From: Halomonas litopenaei
GTDB lineage: Bacteria; Pseudomonadota; Gammaproteobacteria; Pseudomonadales; Halomonadaceae
NCBI RefSeq assembly: GCF_003045775.1
Contig: NZ_PXNS01000006.1
Span: forward strand, 310,001 to 374,000
Length of the DNA: 64,000 bases
Direction: 5' to 3'
In this document: piece after piece, positions 1 through 8,883 of the stretch
Layout: every line of letters starts with the position of its first letter
Numbering within the stretch: the stretch's first letter is position 1
Notes under the pieces: model-generated
What the model was told of the DNA's origin: nothing
The model's input: only the letters and a program-made list of their open reading frames with translations
Databases searched by the model: none
Program-made: the position numbers and the translations under genes

Positions 1-66
1 GCTCTGACGGTATCGCTCTGATAGCCCCGCTTGGATCGTGCCCTGCGGATTATTCGACACGCCGAC

Positions 67-100
67 ACGACAACGCCGCGATCTCTCGCGGCGTTGTCGT
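67..100. terminator. Hairpin, probable terminator of the ppiC-like gene
   Basis: A perfect 14-bp inverted repeat (ACGACAACGCCGCG at 67-80 and its complement at 87-100) encloses a 6-nt loop. It lies 66 bp downstream of the stop of the minus-strand parvulin gene. There is no long T tract on either side, so an intrinsic terminator is likely but not certain. The rest of 1-165 shows no gene that I can support. Confidence 0.5.
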
Positions 101-165
101 TGCTACCCAGGCGGGTCTGAGGCTCGGTCGCAAGGTCGCCGAGCGTAGGCGCCTTTCTGGCAAGC

Positions 166-444
166 CTAGCCGCGGCTGGTGACTTCCAGCAGATGATAAC
201 CAAACTGGGTCTTCACCGGGCCCTGCACCTTGTTGAGGTCGGCGGAGAAGACGACCTCGTCGAACTCACGCACCATCTGGCCGGGGCCGAAGCTGCCCAG
301 GTCGCCGCCCTGGCGGCCGGACGGGCAGGAGGAGTGCTCGCGGGCAACCTCGGCGAAATCACGACCGTTCTCGATCTCGGTCTTGAGGGTTTGGCACTTT
401 TCTTCGCTGTCGACGAGGATGTGGCGGGCGGTGGCCTGGACCAT
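166..444 (-). CDS. ppiC: Parvulin-type peptidyl-prolyl cis-trans isomerase (PpiC-like)
   Basis: This encodes a 92-aa single-domain parvulin, which catalyses cis-trans isomerisation of prolyl peptide bonds. Visible family hallmarks are the N-terminal ARHILV segment, the FAEVAREHSSCPSG helix-loop, the GGDLGSFGPGQMVREFD core and the C-terminal FGYHLLEV strand with its conserved His. The length matches stand-alone cytosolic PpiC of E. coli (about 93 aa), and there is no signal peptide. The open frame continues upstream, but the ATG at 444 was chosen because AGGAG sits 7 nt before it and the domain begins right there. It appears to be monocistronic, ending before the hairpin at 67-100. Confidence 0.93.
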   Translation of the reverse strand: MVQATARHILVDSEEKCQTLKTEIENGRDFAEVAREHSSCPSGRQGGDLGSFGPGQMVREFDEVVFSADLNKVQGPVKTQFGYHLLEVTSRG

Positions 445-610
445 GGGATGACTCCTGAACTTCACTGAAGGTTGGCTGATGTTGCGAGACGCGAGCTTAC
501 CACGGGTGCCGCCGAGGCGGCACCGGGCTTGGTTTGTGTCCAGGTCCGGTGCACCATGGGACTGTCGTCGCCGCCCTTGCGCCCTCTCTTGTGTAGAACG
601 AGTAGATACG

Positions 611-1147
611 ATGGACCCGAAATCATCATCCGCTGCCGCAGAACTGACCCCACTTCTGGTCAGCGCCTGCCTGCTCGGGGATCCGGTGCGATATGACGCC
701 GGGCACAAGTGGCTCGGCGACGAGCGTTTGGCCCAATGGCGTGATCAGGGACGGCTGGTGCCGGTGTGCCCCGAGGTGGCGGGAGGCCTGCCCACACCGC
801 GCCCCGCGGCGGAGATCGCAGGAGGCAGCGGCGCTCAGGTGCTGGCAGGCGAACTCAGGATCGTCGATATCGACGGCGGTGATCCCACCGAGGCCTTTGT
901 GGCGGGCGCCAGGCGAGCGCTCGCCACCGCCAGGCGCTACCACTGCCGGTTGGCGCTGTTGACCGACGCCAGTCCGTCCTGTGGCAGCACTCAGGTGTAC
1001 GATGGCCGCTTCAGTGGCAGCAGGATCGCCGGTGAAGGCGTGACCGCCGCGCTGTTGCGCGACGCCGGCATCGAGGTCTTCGCCCCGCATCAGCTAGAGG
1101 AATTGGCTCGCCGTCTGGTCGAGCTGGATACCGACCGGCGGCGTTGA
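611..1147 (+). CDS. DUF523 family protein
   Basis: This encodes a 178-aa protein of the DUF523 family (similar to the N-terminal part of E. coli YbgA-type proteins), whose function is not established. The family pattern is visible: an early VSACLLGDPVRYDAGHK segment with the conserved Cys, then VPVCPEVAGGLPTPRPAAE, and later LLTDASPSCGS with another conserved Cys. The three Cys-containing loops suggest a metal or redox site, which is inference. An in-frame extension upstream to 479 is possible, but the conserved domain starts shortly after the ATG at 611. The stop is 11 bp from the convergent stop of the ChaN-like gene. Confidence 0.85.
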   Translation: MDPKSSSAAAELTPLLVSACLLGDPVRYDAGHKWLGDERLAQWRDQGRLVPVCPEVAGGLPTPRPAAEIAGGSGAQVLAGELRIVDIDGGDPTEAFVAGARRALATARRYHCRLALLTDASPSCGSTQVYDGRFSGSRIAGEGVTAALLRDAGIEVFAPHQLEELARRLVELDTDRRR

Positions 1148-1158
1148 ACGCCGGAGCG

Positions 1159-2511
1159 CTATTCTTGAGGCTCCTGCTCTTGTTGCTGCTCTTGTTGCTG
1201 CTCTTGTTGCAGGGCGGGTCGCTGGTGCTGTCGAGTCCCTTCACCTCGCTCGACGTCCAGAGCGGGTCCCACGATCGGGAAACTCACCGTCAGCGTCTGA
1301 CGGCGCTGGTCGCGCGTCACCGTGATGCTGGCCTGGGTGCCTGGCAGTACGCGAGGCACCAGTGCCTTGAGCTGGTAGGGATGCGCGATGCCATGCCCGG
1401 CAAAGTTCAGGATGCGGTCGCCGACGCGCAGCCCCGCAGCCTCGGCGGGGCTGTTCGGGACCACCTCGGTTACCACCAGGCCTGGTCGGTCCTCGCTTGA
1501 TTCGATACCTACCCCGAGTCGCGGCCCCTCGTTGTGCTTGTCTTCGCGTACCACAAAGACGGCGTCGGCAAGTCCCGCTTCGGCCTCGCAGGCGTCGTCG
1601 GCAGACAGCGGCAAGAGGCTCGCGACATCGGCGATACCCAGGCTCTTAAGCTGTGCCTCGATTCCCTCGCCGTGGCTGGCGTGACCCATTCCCACCAGGC
1701 CCACCGCCAGGTGGCCATCTTCGACCAGGGCGGCGAGCCCCTGGGCCATGGCCATGTCCCACACCTGCTGGGCGTAGACGAAGCCGTCGATCATGTCGTC
1801 GTCGAAGCCCTGGCCAAAGCCCTCGCCACCAAGTTCCAGGGCGTGTTCCTCGAGACTCGCCTCGAGCCGTTCACGGTAGGACGGTATGGCCGGTACGGGT
1901 TCGGGTATGCCGTGGCGTTGTGCCGGCGGCAGTGTGGAGACGCCATCCTCGACCAGCCGTTGGCGCAGCTCAGGGGTGACGTTCAGTGCCTTCAGCGGCA
2001 GCGCCTGGTCCCGGGCAAAGCGCAGCACCGGCAGGTAAAGCTCGGGGTCGAAGCCCCAGTAGCGGTACCACTGGCTCTGCTCGAGCAGGGCGGCCTCATC
2101 GATGTCACCGGCGATCCAGGCGTCCAGTGCCGATTGGCTTTCTCTCGGCAGCATCTCTAGGCCAATGGCCAGATTCGGCTGATGGGCGTGCAGGGCGGCC
2201 AGGCTCGCCAGCTGGAAACGATGGTGGTCGGGACGATCGTGCTGTTCACCCAGCAGGACCACCTGCTGGCGGGCGAGCATCGGCCAGCCCATCGGCGGCG
2301 CCGTATGGACGCGAGCGTCACCGGGCGTGATCCAGTCGCCGGGCGTGATCCAGTCGCCGGGCGCCAGGCCAGCGACTGTTGCAGTGCTGGTGCAGGATGC
2401 CTGGGCGTCGAGGCCGAGCACCAGCAGCACCGCCAGGGTGGCCCACCTCGGTGGCGTCCACCGGCGTGGGGGGCAGCAGCGATGTGACGGTCGAAATCGC
2501 AGAAGGGGCAT
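1159..2511 (-). CDS. ChaN/Tiki-like haem-binding uptake family protein with C-terminal PDZ domain
   Basis: This encodes about 450 aa. After a hydrophobic N-terminal export segment (AVLLVLGLDAQASC) comes a ChaN-like domain (PF04187 type), recognised from VVLLGEQHDRPDHHRFQL, GLEMLPRE and the late VGMGHASHGEG segment. ChaN-type proteins bind haem in the envelope, and related Tiki proteins are proteases. A PDZ domain follows at roughly residues 335-420 (VVPNSPAEAAGLRVGDRILNFAG), giving a two-domain build longer than plain ChaN (about 270-300 aa). The protein ends in a Gln/Glu repeat (EQQQEQQQEQEPQE), and a six-residue duplication (GDWITPGDWITPGD) lies just after the leader. The start is uncertain: ATG at 2511 is used, with an in-frame TTG at 2544. 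Confidence 0.8.
   Translation of the reverse strand: MPLLRFRPSHRCCPPRRWTPPRWATLAVLLVLGLDAQASCTSTATVAGLAPGDWITPGDWITPGDARVHTAPPMGWPMLARQQVVLLGEQHDRPDHHRFQLASLAALHAHQPNLAIGLEMLPRESQSALDAWIAGDIDEAALLEQSQWYRYWGFDPELYLPVLRFARDQALPLKALNVTPELRQRLVEDGVSTLPPAQRHGIPEPVPAIPSYRERLEASLEEHALELGGEGFGQGFDDDMIDGFVYAQQVWDMAMAQGLAALVEDGHLAVGLVGMGHASHGEGIEAQLKSLGIADVASLLPLSADDACEAEAGLADAVFVVREDKHNEGPRLGVGIESSEDRPGLVVTEVVPNSPAEAAGLRVGDRILNFAGHGIAHPYQLKALVPRVLPGTQASITVTRDQRRQTLTVSFPIVGPALDVERGEGTRQHQRPALQQEQQQEQQQEQEPQE
1167..1212. repeat. Trinucleotide-like tract encoding a Gln/Glu tail
   Basis: Three near-perfect copies of a 15-bp unit (GCTCTTGTTGCTGCT type) make up the 3' end of the ChaN-like gene and encode EQQQEQQQEQ. 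The unit length is a multiple of three, so copy changes would alter only the tail length. Confidence 0.7.
2323..2362. repeat. Tandem 18-bp duplication inside the ChaN-like gene
   Basis: An 18-bp unit (GGGCGTGATCCAGTCGCC) is present twice back to back and encodes the repeated GDWITP. It is a recent-looking in-frame duplication just after the signal segment. Confidence 0.75.
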
Positions 2512-2588
2512 GAGCGGGGCCAGCGTGAATCCAGCGTAAATCAAGAGAGAGCCAAGAGTGAGCCAAGAGCGGAACCAGCGCAGCAGCA

Positions 2589-2683
2589 GACCGAAACCAG
2601 CGCGGAACCAGACCGAAACCAGCGCGGAACCAGACCGAAACCAGCGCGGAACCAGACCGAAACCAGACCGAAACCAGACCGAA
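2589..2683. repeat. Minisatellite between divergent genes (22-bp and 11-bp units)
   Basis: Three exact copies of a 22-bp unit (2589-2610, 2611-2632, 2633-2654) are followed by about 2.6 copies of its first 11-bp half (2655-2683). The 22-mer is itself two diverged 11-mers ending in AACCA. The array occupies most of the divergent intergenic region between the ChaN-like gene and the methyltransferase gene. No protein start in it is credible. Confidence 0.85.
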
Positions 2684-2850
2684 GCGAGAGCCGAAAAGGT
2701 TCAGGCTAGCCGCCCCGGCGCCGACGATCCAGTGTGGCCTGTCCATCGCTTGATCGATGTCCCGCCTGCGCCCTGCTGGTACCATGACGCACGCCGTCCA
2801 CTGTCCATCGCCCAATACCCACCTTTAGCCACCATGATCTTCGCGACTGC

Positions 2851-4059
2851 ATGAACACTCCCTTGCCCCACGCCGAGCGCCTCGAGGCCTTGACCCGGTT
2901 GCTCGCCGACTGGCACTGGCTCTGGTCGCCGGCGCCCTTTACCCATGCCGGAGCTCCCTGGCCAGAGCGAACGCCCGCCGCTGATATCGCCGCCTGCCTG
3001 CAGGCGCTGGATGACGCTCGGTGCCAGCGCTTGCAGCAACGCCCCTTCGATGCCTCGCCGCTGGCCGCCTGGCTACCGGTGGATGAACTGGCGCGCCTGG
3101 TCAGGGTTCCCGATGGAGCGCCGCCGATCCAGGCGCCCGAGGCGTGGGCGGCACACGTGGGAGGTCGCAAGTGGCAGCAGATGCTGGCCTTTGCGCCCCA
3201 GGTTGCGGTCGGCCAGGGGCAGCGGCTTGTCGAGTGGTGTGCCGGCAAGGGACATCTTTCGCGTCTGCTGGCGCGCCGCCACGACGGCTCCATTTGCGCG
3301 CTGGAGTGGCAACCGGCGCTGTGCGAAAGCGGCCAGGCGCTGGCCGAGCGGCAGGGACTGGAGGTGACGCTGGTCGAGCAGGACGTGATGGCGCCCAGCG
3401 TGAGCCGACACCTCGGTGACGCCGATCGGGTGGTGGCGCTGCATGCCTGTGGCGATCTTCACGTGCGCCTGCTGGAGCTGGCACGTGAACAGAAGGTGGC
3501 GATCAGTCTGGCTCCCTGCTGCTACCAGCGTACCCGTGACAAGATCTATCGCCCCCTGTCGCGTCAGGCGCAGCAACAGGCAGAGCGCCATGGTCTGTCG
3601 CTGGATCGAGAGGCGCTGGCGTTGTCGGTGCAGGAGACCGTGACCGCCAGCCAGGGAGAGCGACGCAAGCGTGAACAGGCGAACGCCTGGCGACTGGGTT
3701 TCGATGCTCTTCAGCGCCGGCTGCGCGGAGTCGACGACTATCTGGCGGTGCCGAGTCTGGCCTACGGCAGGATGCCGGAGCGCTTCGAGGACTTCTGCCG
3801 TTGGGCCGCCCGGGAGAAGGGACTGACAGTGCCCGACGGGATCGACTGGGACGCCTATCGACGTCGTGGCGAAGCGTGTCTGCAGCGGGTCAATCGACTC
3901 GAGCTGGTGCGCCATCTGTTTCGCCGGCCACTGGAGGTGTGGCTGGTGCTGGACCGGGCCCTGTGGCTCGAGGAGGCCGGCTTCGAGGTCAGTCTGAGCC
4001 AGTTCTGCCCGCGCGCGCTGACCCCGCGTAATCTTGCCCTGGTGGCGCAACCGGCGTAA
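2851..4059 (+). CDS. SAM-dependent methyltransferase (GSTCD-like)
   Basis: This encodes 402 aa. The central Rossmann-type methyltransferase core has motif I as LVEWCAGKGHLSRLLA (about residues 126-141), an acidic motif II (ALEWQP) and the ADRVVALHACGDLH segment. After it, LAPCCYQRT matches the conserved Cys-Cys motif of the GSTCD/METTL25-like methyltransferase group. The substrate cannot be told from sequence; RNA or protein are options in this group. The N-terminal 110 residues and the C-terminal 130 residues are flanking domains without a clear family. A bidirectional hairpin terminator follows. Confidence 0.8.
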   Translation: MNTPLPHAERLEALTRLLADWHWLWSPAPFTHAGAPWPERTPAADIAACLQALDDARCQRLQQRPFDASPLAAWLPVDELARLVRVPDGAPPIQAPEAWAAHVGGRKWQQMLAFAPQVAVGQGQRLVEWCAGKGHLSRLLARRHDGSICALEWQPALCESGQALAERQGLEVTLVEQDVMAPSVSRHLGDADRVVALHACGDLHVRLLELAREQKVAISLAPCCYQRTRDKIYRPLSRQAQQQAERHGLSLDREALALSVQETVTASQGERRKREQANAWRLGFDALQRRLRGVDDYLAVPSLAYGRMPERFEDFCRWAAREKGLTVPDGIDWDAYRRRGEACLQRVNRLELVRHLFRRPLEVWLVLDRALWLEEAGFEVSLSQFCPRALTPRNLALVAQPA

Positions 4060-4142
4060 GGCCGCGTGATCACCAGCCGGTCACGACGTTCCCGCAGGCG
4101 CGGAAAACCCGGGTACTGGCGCTGCCGGGTGGTCGAGACGAG

Positions 4143-4182
4143 ACGGCCCCGGACACTTGAACTGTCCGGGGCCGTGTTTTCT
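4143..4182. terminator. Bidirectional intrinsic terminator
   Basis: A perfect 13-bp stem (ACGGCCCCGGACA at 4143-4155 with 4163-4175) has a 7-nt loop and is followed by GTTTTCTTC. It separates the convergent methyltransferase and antiporter genes and should serve both. Confidence 0.9.
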
Positions 4183-4221
4183 TCAAGGGAGGGGATAGCT
4201 CGGCTGGCGCCGCACGCCGGA

Positions 4222-5520
4222 TCAGCTGCGCTTGCTACGCCTGAATTGCTCGGTTTCCCAGACCTTGGCGCGCTTGATCAAGGGGGTGATGCTGGATCCC
4301 TGGATCAGGATCGAGAACACCACCACCGAGTAGGTCATTACCAGGATGATCTCGCGCACGTCGATGTTCTTTTCGGGAATCACGGTGATCCCCGACGGAA
4401 TCGACATCGCCATGGCCAGCGCCAGACCACCCCGCAGTCCGCCCCAGGTCAGGATGCGCACCGAGTAGGGGTTGTAGCGACGAAAGCGCCGGAAGCCCAG
4501 GTAGGCCAGGCGCACGCTCAGGTAGCGCGACAGCAGCACCAGCGGCACGGCGGCGATCATCAGCACCCAGTCCTCCGGGTGGAAGCTGAACGACAGCATG
4601 GTCATGCCGATCAGCAGGAACAGCACGCCATTGAGGAACTCGTCGACCAGCTCCCAGAAGTGGTCGAGATGCTGCCGGGATTCCTCGGAGAAGCCCTTGC
4701 GACGGGTACGGTTGCCGATGATGATGCCGGCCACCACCATGGCCAGGGGCCCGGAGACCTCGAGAAACTCGGCGAACACGTAGCCGGTGGTGGGCACCAG
4801 CAGCGTGAGCATCAGCTCCATGGAGTGGTCGTCGGTGTGACGGATCAACTGATGAAACAGCTGACCGAGCACGAAGCCGTAGACGATGCCGCCGAGCGCC
4901 TCCTGCAGAAACAGGTGGCCGACGCTGGTCACCGTGGGGGTGGTGCCGCCGAAGGCGACGGCGAACAGGGTGACGAAGAGCACCAGACCGAAGCCGTCGT
5001 TGAACAGCGACTCGCCCTCGATCTGGGTCGAGATGCGCCGGGGTGCATTCATCTTCTTGACGATGGCGAGCACCGCGATGGGGTCGGTGGGAGAGATCAG
5101 GGCGCCGAACAGCAGGCAGTAGATCAGATCGAAGTCGATACCCAGCCAGCCCACCAGCAGCCACAGGCTGTAGCCGATGAAGAAGGTCGAGAACAGGGTG
5201 CTGCCCATGGCAAGGATGGCGATTTCCCACTTCTGGTCACGCAGGTGGGGGAGCTTGATCCCCAACGCACCGGCAAACAGCAGAAATCCGAGGATGCCCT
5301 TCAGCAGGAAATCCTCGAAATTCAACTGATTGATGGCGGTTTTAGCGGTTTCGTCGAGGGCGAACCAGCCCGCGTGACCGGCGATGACGATGGCTAGCGA
5401 CAGTATCAGAGCGCCAGCAGTGATCGCGATGGTGGTCTGAAATTTTCCGATCTTGCCGTTGATCAGGGAGATCACCATCGCCATCGCGGCGAGCAGGCAA
5501 AGGGTGTCGTACACCGACAT
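4222..5520 (-). CDS. CPA1-family Na+(K+)/H+ antiporter (NhaP-like)
   Basis: This encodes 432 aa, hydrophobic throughout with about 12 membrane segments. CPA1 hallmarks are LISPTDPIAVLAIVKKMNAP (about residues 140-160) and GESLFNDGFGLVLF, whose Asn-Asp pair carries the ion-binding acidic residue, plus TWGGLRGGLALAMAMSIP near the C-terminus. It exchanges cytoplasmic Na+ or K+ for protons, supporting pH and salt homeostasis, which fits a halophile. The C-terminal tail is short, with no regulatory domain. The start at 5520 gives a first membrane helix directly. Cation preference cannot be read from the sequence. Confidence 0.9.
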   Translation of the reverse strand: MSVYDTLCLLAAMAMVISLINGKIGKFQTTIAITAGALILSLAIVIAGHAGWFALDETAKTAINQLNFEDFLLKGILGFLLFAGALGIKLPHLRDQKWEIAILAMGSTLFSTFFIGYSLWLLVGWLGIDFDLIYCLLFGALISPTDPIAVLAIVKKMNAPRRISTQIEGESLFNDGFGLVLFVTLFAVAFGGTTPTVTSVGHLFLQEALGGIVYGFVLGQLFHQLIRHTDDHSMELMLTLLVPTTGYVFAEFLEVSGPLAMVVAGIIIGNRTRRKGFSEESRQHLDHFWELVDEFLNGVLFLLIGMTMLSFSFHPEDWVLMIAAVPLVLLSRYLSVRLAYLGFRRFRRYNPYSVRILTWGGLRGGLALAMAMSIPSGITVIPEKNIDVREIILVMTYSVVVFSILIQGSSITPLIKRAKVWETEQFRRSKRS

Positions 5521-6078
5521 GGAGGGAGGCCTCTAGGTAGGATGGGTGAGTCGTGTCGGCTCGAGCGCTGGCTCGAGGCCGTAAAAGGGGGGCAGCAGCA
5601 GGCACATCGGCTCGGCCCGTCGCATCGCCTGAGGAGGTCAGGCGCTGGTGTGACGGGGGAGGCGATTGTGACGTGTCCATCGCGGGAGTTCGGTCCTGAG
5701 CGTGGTGTGCTACGCCCTGGCCGGTTGGGCCAGGGGGAGCGGATAGGGCTTGCGAACAGGTCTTGCAAATTGGGCTTGCGAATAGCGCCTGTACGCTGGA
5801 TACGGATGTCCCGGCGGTCAGCATCTGCGGCGTCATGCTCGAAGGCGCTGAAGCCAGGCATCAAGGCCTTCGACGCGTGAGACGCGAGTCGGCTATATCG
5901 GCGTTTCGCAGTGCAACAAAGTATACGCGGGTCGCGGTGCGGGTACATCCCGGATGTCGCTTTTTTTGAAGCGCATGGGCGAGGATTGACAGGCGCCTGG
6001 CTTGTCTACGACAAAGGTCTGAAACCAAAGGCGTGTGTCGCTCGGTTCAAGCGAGCGCCCTGACGACAAGGAACCTCT
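5521..6078. other. Intergenic region without a supported gene
   Basis: This 558-bp divergent gap between the antiporter and the glycosylase gene must hold both promoters. A short direct repeat (GGGCTTGCGAA at 5746 and 5772, 26 bp apart) is visible. I see no gene, RNA or terminator here that I can support. Confidence 0.5.
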
Positions 6079-6738
6079 ATGCAAGTACACGATATCGCCG
6101 TACACCTGGGGCCTGCCCAGGCCCATCTGCGCCAGTTGGATGACGGTTGGGCGGGGCTGATCGATCGGGTGGGCGACTGCGGCCTGACCACCGCCCTCGA
6201 TCGAAGCCCCTACGAGTCGTTGTCCAGGGCGGTGGCCTATCAGCAGCTCCATGGCAAGGCGGCGGCGGCGATTGTCGGCCGTCTGACGGCGCTGTTCCCG
6301 GGGCAGGATTTCCCCAGTCCCCGGCAACTGTCCGAACTCTCCTCGGAGGAGCTCCGAGCCTGTGGCTTCTCGGCACGCAAGCAGGCGACCCTCCAGGGCC
6401 TTGCCGAGGCGGCACTGGACGGTCGAATCCCTAACCGTGAACAGGCCGCCGAGATGGAGGACGAAGAGCTGATCAAGCGTTTCACCGCCATCAAGGGTAT
6501 CGGCCGCTGGACCGTCGAGATGATGCTGATCAACACCCTTGGACGTCCCGATATCCTGCCGGTGGATGACTTGGGCATCCGCGACGGCGCGCGCTACCTG
6601 TTCGGCTGGGAACGCATGCCGACGCCAAGGGAGACCCGCGAGCTGTGCGAACCCTGCAGGCCCTGGCGCTCGGTGGCGTCCTGGTACCTGTGGCGCTGCA
6701 ACGAACAACCGGATTACCGACGCCTGGCGAAGTCCTGA
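6079..6738 (+). CDS. DNA-3-methyladenine glycosylase (AlkA-like, HhH-GPD)
   Basis: This encodes 219 aa of the HhH-GPD DNA glycosylase superfamily, which removes alkylated bases at the start of base excision repair. The SRAVAYQQLHGKAA segment is typical of the AlkA/MAG branch. The helix-hairpin-helix reads IKGIGRWTVEMMLI, and the GPD segment ILPVDDLGIRDG carries the catalytic Asp. There is no iron-sulfur Cys cluster, as expected for AlkA rather than Nth/MutY. It lacks the N-terminal beta domain of E. coli AlkA (282 aa) and so resembles yeast MAG1 or the short bacterial form. AAGGA lies about 7 nt upstream of the ATG. Confidence 0.9.
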   Translation: MQVHDIAVHLGPAQAHLRQLDDGWAGLIDRVGDCGLTTALDRSPYESLSRAVAYQQLHGKAAAAIVGRLTALFPGQDFPSPRQLSELSSEELRACGFSARKQATLQGLAEAALDGRIPNREQAAEMEDEELIKRFTAIKGIGRWTVEMMLINTLGRPDILPVDDLGIRDGARYLFGWERMPTPRETRELCEPCRPWRSVASWYLWRCNEQPDYRRLAKS

Positions 6739-6867
6739 ACCGGGCCAGGCAAGCCGAGAAGGCAAGGAAGGCGCGGAAGCGGCAGCGAGGATGACCGGCG
6801 ACAGCCGTGCAGGGTTCGCGGCCGTTGCTGCGAACGCGGTACCCGCTGATGGCGACAGCAGGGTGAC

Positions 6868-7341
6868 TTAGTTGCGACGGCGGTAGGGGTCGGGCATCGC
6901 CTGTTCCGGGCGCCAGCGGGTGCGCTCGCCGTTCAAGGTCAGCACAAGCTGGCGAGGCCCGCCGTGGTCGCGGTGCTCGCACAGATAGATACCCTGCCAG
7001 GTGCCCATCGCCAGGCGCCCTTCGGTGACGGGAATGCTGAGCGAGGGCCCCAGCAGGCTGGCCTTGAGGTGGGCCGGCATGTCGTCGCTGCCCTCCTGGG
7101 TGTGGCGGTAGTAGGGTGCGTCCTCCGGCACCATCACATTGAAGTGACGCTCGAAGTCGCCACGTACCGTGGGATCGGCGTCTTCGTTGATGGTCAGCGA
7201 TGCCGAGGTGTGCTGGATGAAGACGTGGAGCAGGCCGATGCGCATGCTCGGCAGGTCCGGCAGTGCCTGAACGACCTCATCGGTGATCAGGTGAAAGCCC
7301 CGGGGGCGGGCAGCGAGGCGAAGGGTGCTCTGGAACCACAT
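6868..7341 (-). CDS. YjbQ/UPF0047 family protein
   Basis: This encodes 157 aa of the UPF0047 family (E. coli YjbQ), sometimes annotated as a secondary thiamine-phosphate synthase because family members show weak activity of that type. Visible hallmarks are [20 protein letters not shown], with its His-Thr-Ser core and acidic cluster, then [18 protein letters not shown] with the conserved C-terminal His. The full family length (about 135-150 aa) is present. It converges on the glycosylase gene, with no obvious intrinsic terminator between them. The true physiological role is unknown. Confidence 0.9.
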   Translation of the reverse strand: MWFQSTLRLAARPRGFHLITDEVVQALPDLPSMRIGLLHVFIQHTSASLTINEDADPTVRGDFERHFNVMVPEDAPYYRHTQEGSDDMPAHLKASLLGPSLSIPVTEGRLAMGTWQGIYLCEHRDHGGPRQLVLTLNGERTRWRPEQAMPDPYRRRN

Positions 7342-7522
7342 CTAGGACGGTCTCATTGTCGGCGTTGACGCTGGAGGCCATGGCAGGGCAAGGCCCCTGC
7401 GCAGGAAAGCCCCTGTGCAGCAGGGCCATCGCTCGGGGCAGACAGGCGCCATCAGGCGGCCAGCGGTAAGGAATTCAAACGCGCAAAGACTACCTCCTTT
7501 ACCGTCCTGTGAGGAGTCCCGA

Positions 7523-7972
7523 ATGAAAGATCAACGTCTGACCCGGGCCGACGTCTTTCGCCACCAGCCGATGCTGGCCAAGTCCCTGGTGGAACTCGAG
7601 CGTGCCGTGGCCGAGGCCGGCATCGAGTCTGAGCTGGTGCACCTGATCAAGCTGCGCGCCTCCCAGCTGAACGGTTGCGCCTTCTGTCTGCGCATGCACA
7701 ACCAGGAAGCACGCGAGGACGGTGAGCAGCAGTCGCGTCTGGATGTTCTGTCGGCGTGGCGAGAGACCCAGCTCTTCAGTCGCCGTGAACAGGCAGCGCT
7801 GGCCTGGACCGAGGCGCTGACGCTGGTCAGCGGCCAGGAGATCGGCGGCGGCGACTACACCCGCCTGGCCGCGGAATTCACCCCCGAAGAGCAGGTCAAC
7901 GTGACGGCGCTGGTGGTCTCGATCAACGCCTGGAACCGGATCGCGCTGGCGTTCGCCTTCCCGGTGGAGTGA
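7523..7972 (+). CDS. AhpD-like carboxymuconolactone decarboxylase family protein
   Basis: This encodes 149 aa of the CMD/AhpD fold. The redox motif is intact: ELVHLIKLRASQLNGCAFCLRMH contains the upstream Glu, the CxxC pair and the His three residues later that define the AhpD-type proton-relay site. It is therefore more likely a peroxidase-like or thiol-disulfide protein than a decarboxylase. The open frame extends to 7415, but the ATG at 7523 is preferred because GAGG lies about 9 nt upstream and the family N-terminus starts there. It stands alone and converges on the PhyH gene. Confidence 0.88.
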   Translation: MKDQRLTRADVFRHQPMLAKSLVELERAVAEAGIESELVHLIKLRASQLNGCAFCLRMHNQEAREDGEQQSRLDVLSAWRETQLFSRREQAALAWTEALTLVSGQEIGGGDYTRLAAEFTPEEQVNVTALVVSINAWNRIALAFAFPVE

Positions 7973-8058
7973 CGTCTGTGGCGCGACCGAACGTCTCCCG
8001 CGCTGGTAGGCGACGTCGTCTTGCCACTATGTTCCGCCAAGCTGGCCGGCGCGAAAGA

Positions 8059-8883
8059 TCATCCTGCCAGCAGCGGAAACAGCGGGTGCTCCATGGGGCT
8101 GCCCGCGGGCAGTTCGTCAGCGAGGCCGGGAAAAGGCGGCGAGGTGGTCCAGGCCCGCGGTGCGTGGACCATGTCGTCACCCAGCAGGCGCACCGAGAAA
8201 GCGCGACGGCGATGAGGGCCACTGACGCCGCCCGAGGCGTGCAGGGTCAGCATGTTGAAGAATACGGCGTCGCCGGGTTCCAGCGCCCAGCCAAGGATGG
8301 AATAGCGCTCACGCTGGGCCTCGATGTCAGGCAGTTCGGCCAGACTGCCCTCGGGGAACCAGCTGGCCTGGTGGTCCATGAAGGTCCGCGGCATCAGCCA
8401 GGGCCCCTTGTGGGACCCGGCCACAAACTCCAGGGTGGCCGCCCGGGATACCGGATCCACCGGTAGCCACATGCTGACGTTCTGACTGCCTTCCACGTTG
8501 TAGTAGGGCTGGTCCTGGTGCCAGGGGGTACGCTGGCGCGTGCCCGGTTCCTTGACCAGTAGATGGTCGTGGTAGAGGCGTACCTGGCGCGAGCCCATCA
8601 GGCGTTGCCCGATAAGCCCCAGCGGCGAGTCGAAGATGAAACCTCGATACGCTTCGTTGGTCTGCCAGTTGCAGAAGTCCTCGAAGAACCAGCCTGGGTC
8701 ATCGGGTCGACTGGCGACCTTGGCCCGGGGGCTGGGATCGCGCAGGTTGTCCTCGATGCCCTCCGCCAGTCGCTTGAGCTCCTGGGGGCAGAAGATGCCG
8801 CGTAGACAGATGGCGCCGTCGCGCTGGAAGGCGGCGACGTCTTCGTCGCTGACCATGATGTCGGGATGGATGCGCAGGTTCAT
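8059..8883 (-). CDS. Phytanoyl-CoA dioxygenase (PhyH) family, Fe(II)/2-oxoglutarate oxygenase
   Basis: This encodes 274 aa. The metal-binding facial triad is visible as HQD in TPWHQDQPYYN (about residue 140) and the distal His in LTLHASGG, followed by RRRAFSVRLLG with the 2-oxoglutarate-binding Arg. PhyH enzymes hydroxylate varied small molecules, and the substrate here is unknown. It is not an obvious ectoine hydroxylase, because the EctD signature region was not recognised. Its start overlaps the stop of the ArgE-like gene by 4 bp (ATGA), so the two are translationally coupled and the PhyH enzyme probably acts in the same pathway as the upstream deacylase, transporter and HutH. Confidence 0.87.
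   Translation of the reverse strand: MNLRIHPDIMVSDEDVAAFQRDGAICLRGIFCPQELKRLAEGIEDNLRDPSPRAKVASRPDDPGWFFEDFCNWQTNEAYRGFIFDSPLGLIGQRLMGSRQVRLYHDHLLVKEPGTRQRTPWHQDQPYYNVEGSQNVSMWLPVDPVSRAATLEFVAGSHKGPWLMPRTFMDHQASWFPEGSLAELPDIEAQRERYSILGWALEPGDAVFFNMLTLHASGGVSGPHRRRAFSVRLLGDDMVHAPRAWTTSPPFPGLADELPAGSPMEHPLFPLLAG

Noticed and set aside
4066..5397. A 443-aa plus-strand frame
   Set aside because: It is antisense to the NhaP-type antiporter and has no membrane segments or motifs.
8059..8883. Ectoine hydroxylase (ectD)
   Set aside because: PhyH family features are present but no ect genes are near and the EctD-specific region was not recognised.
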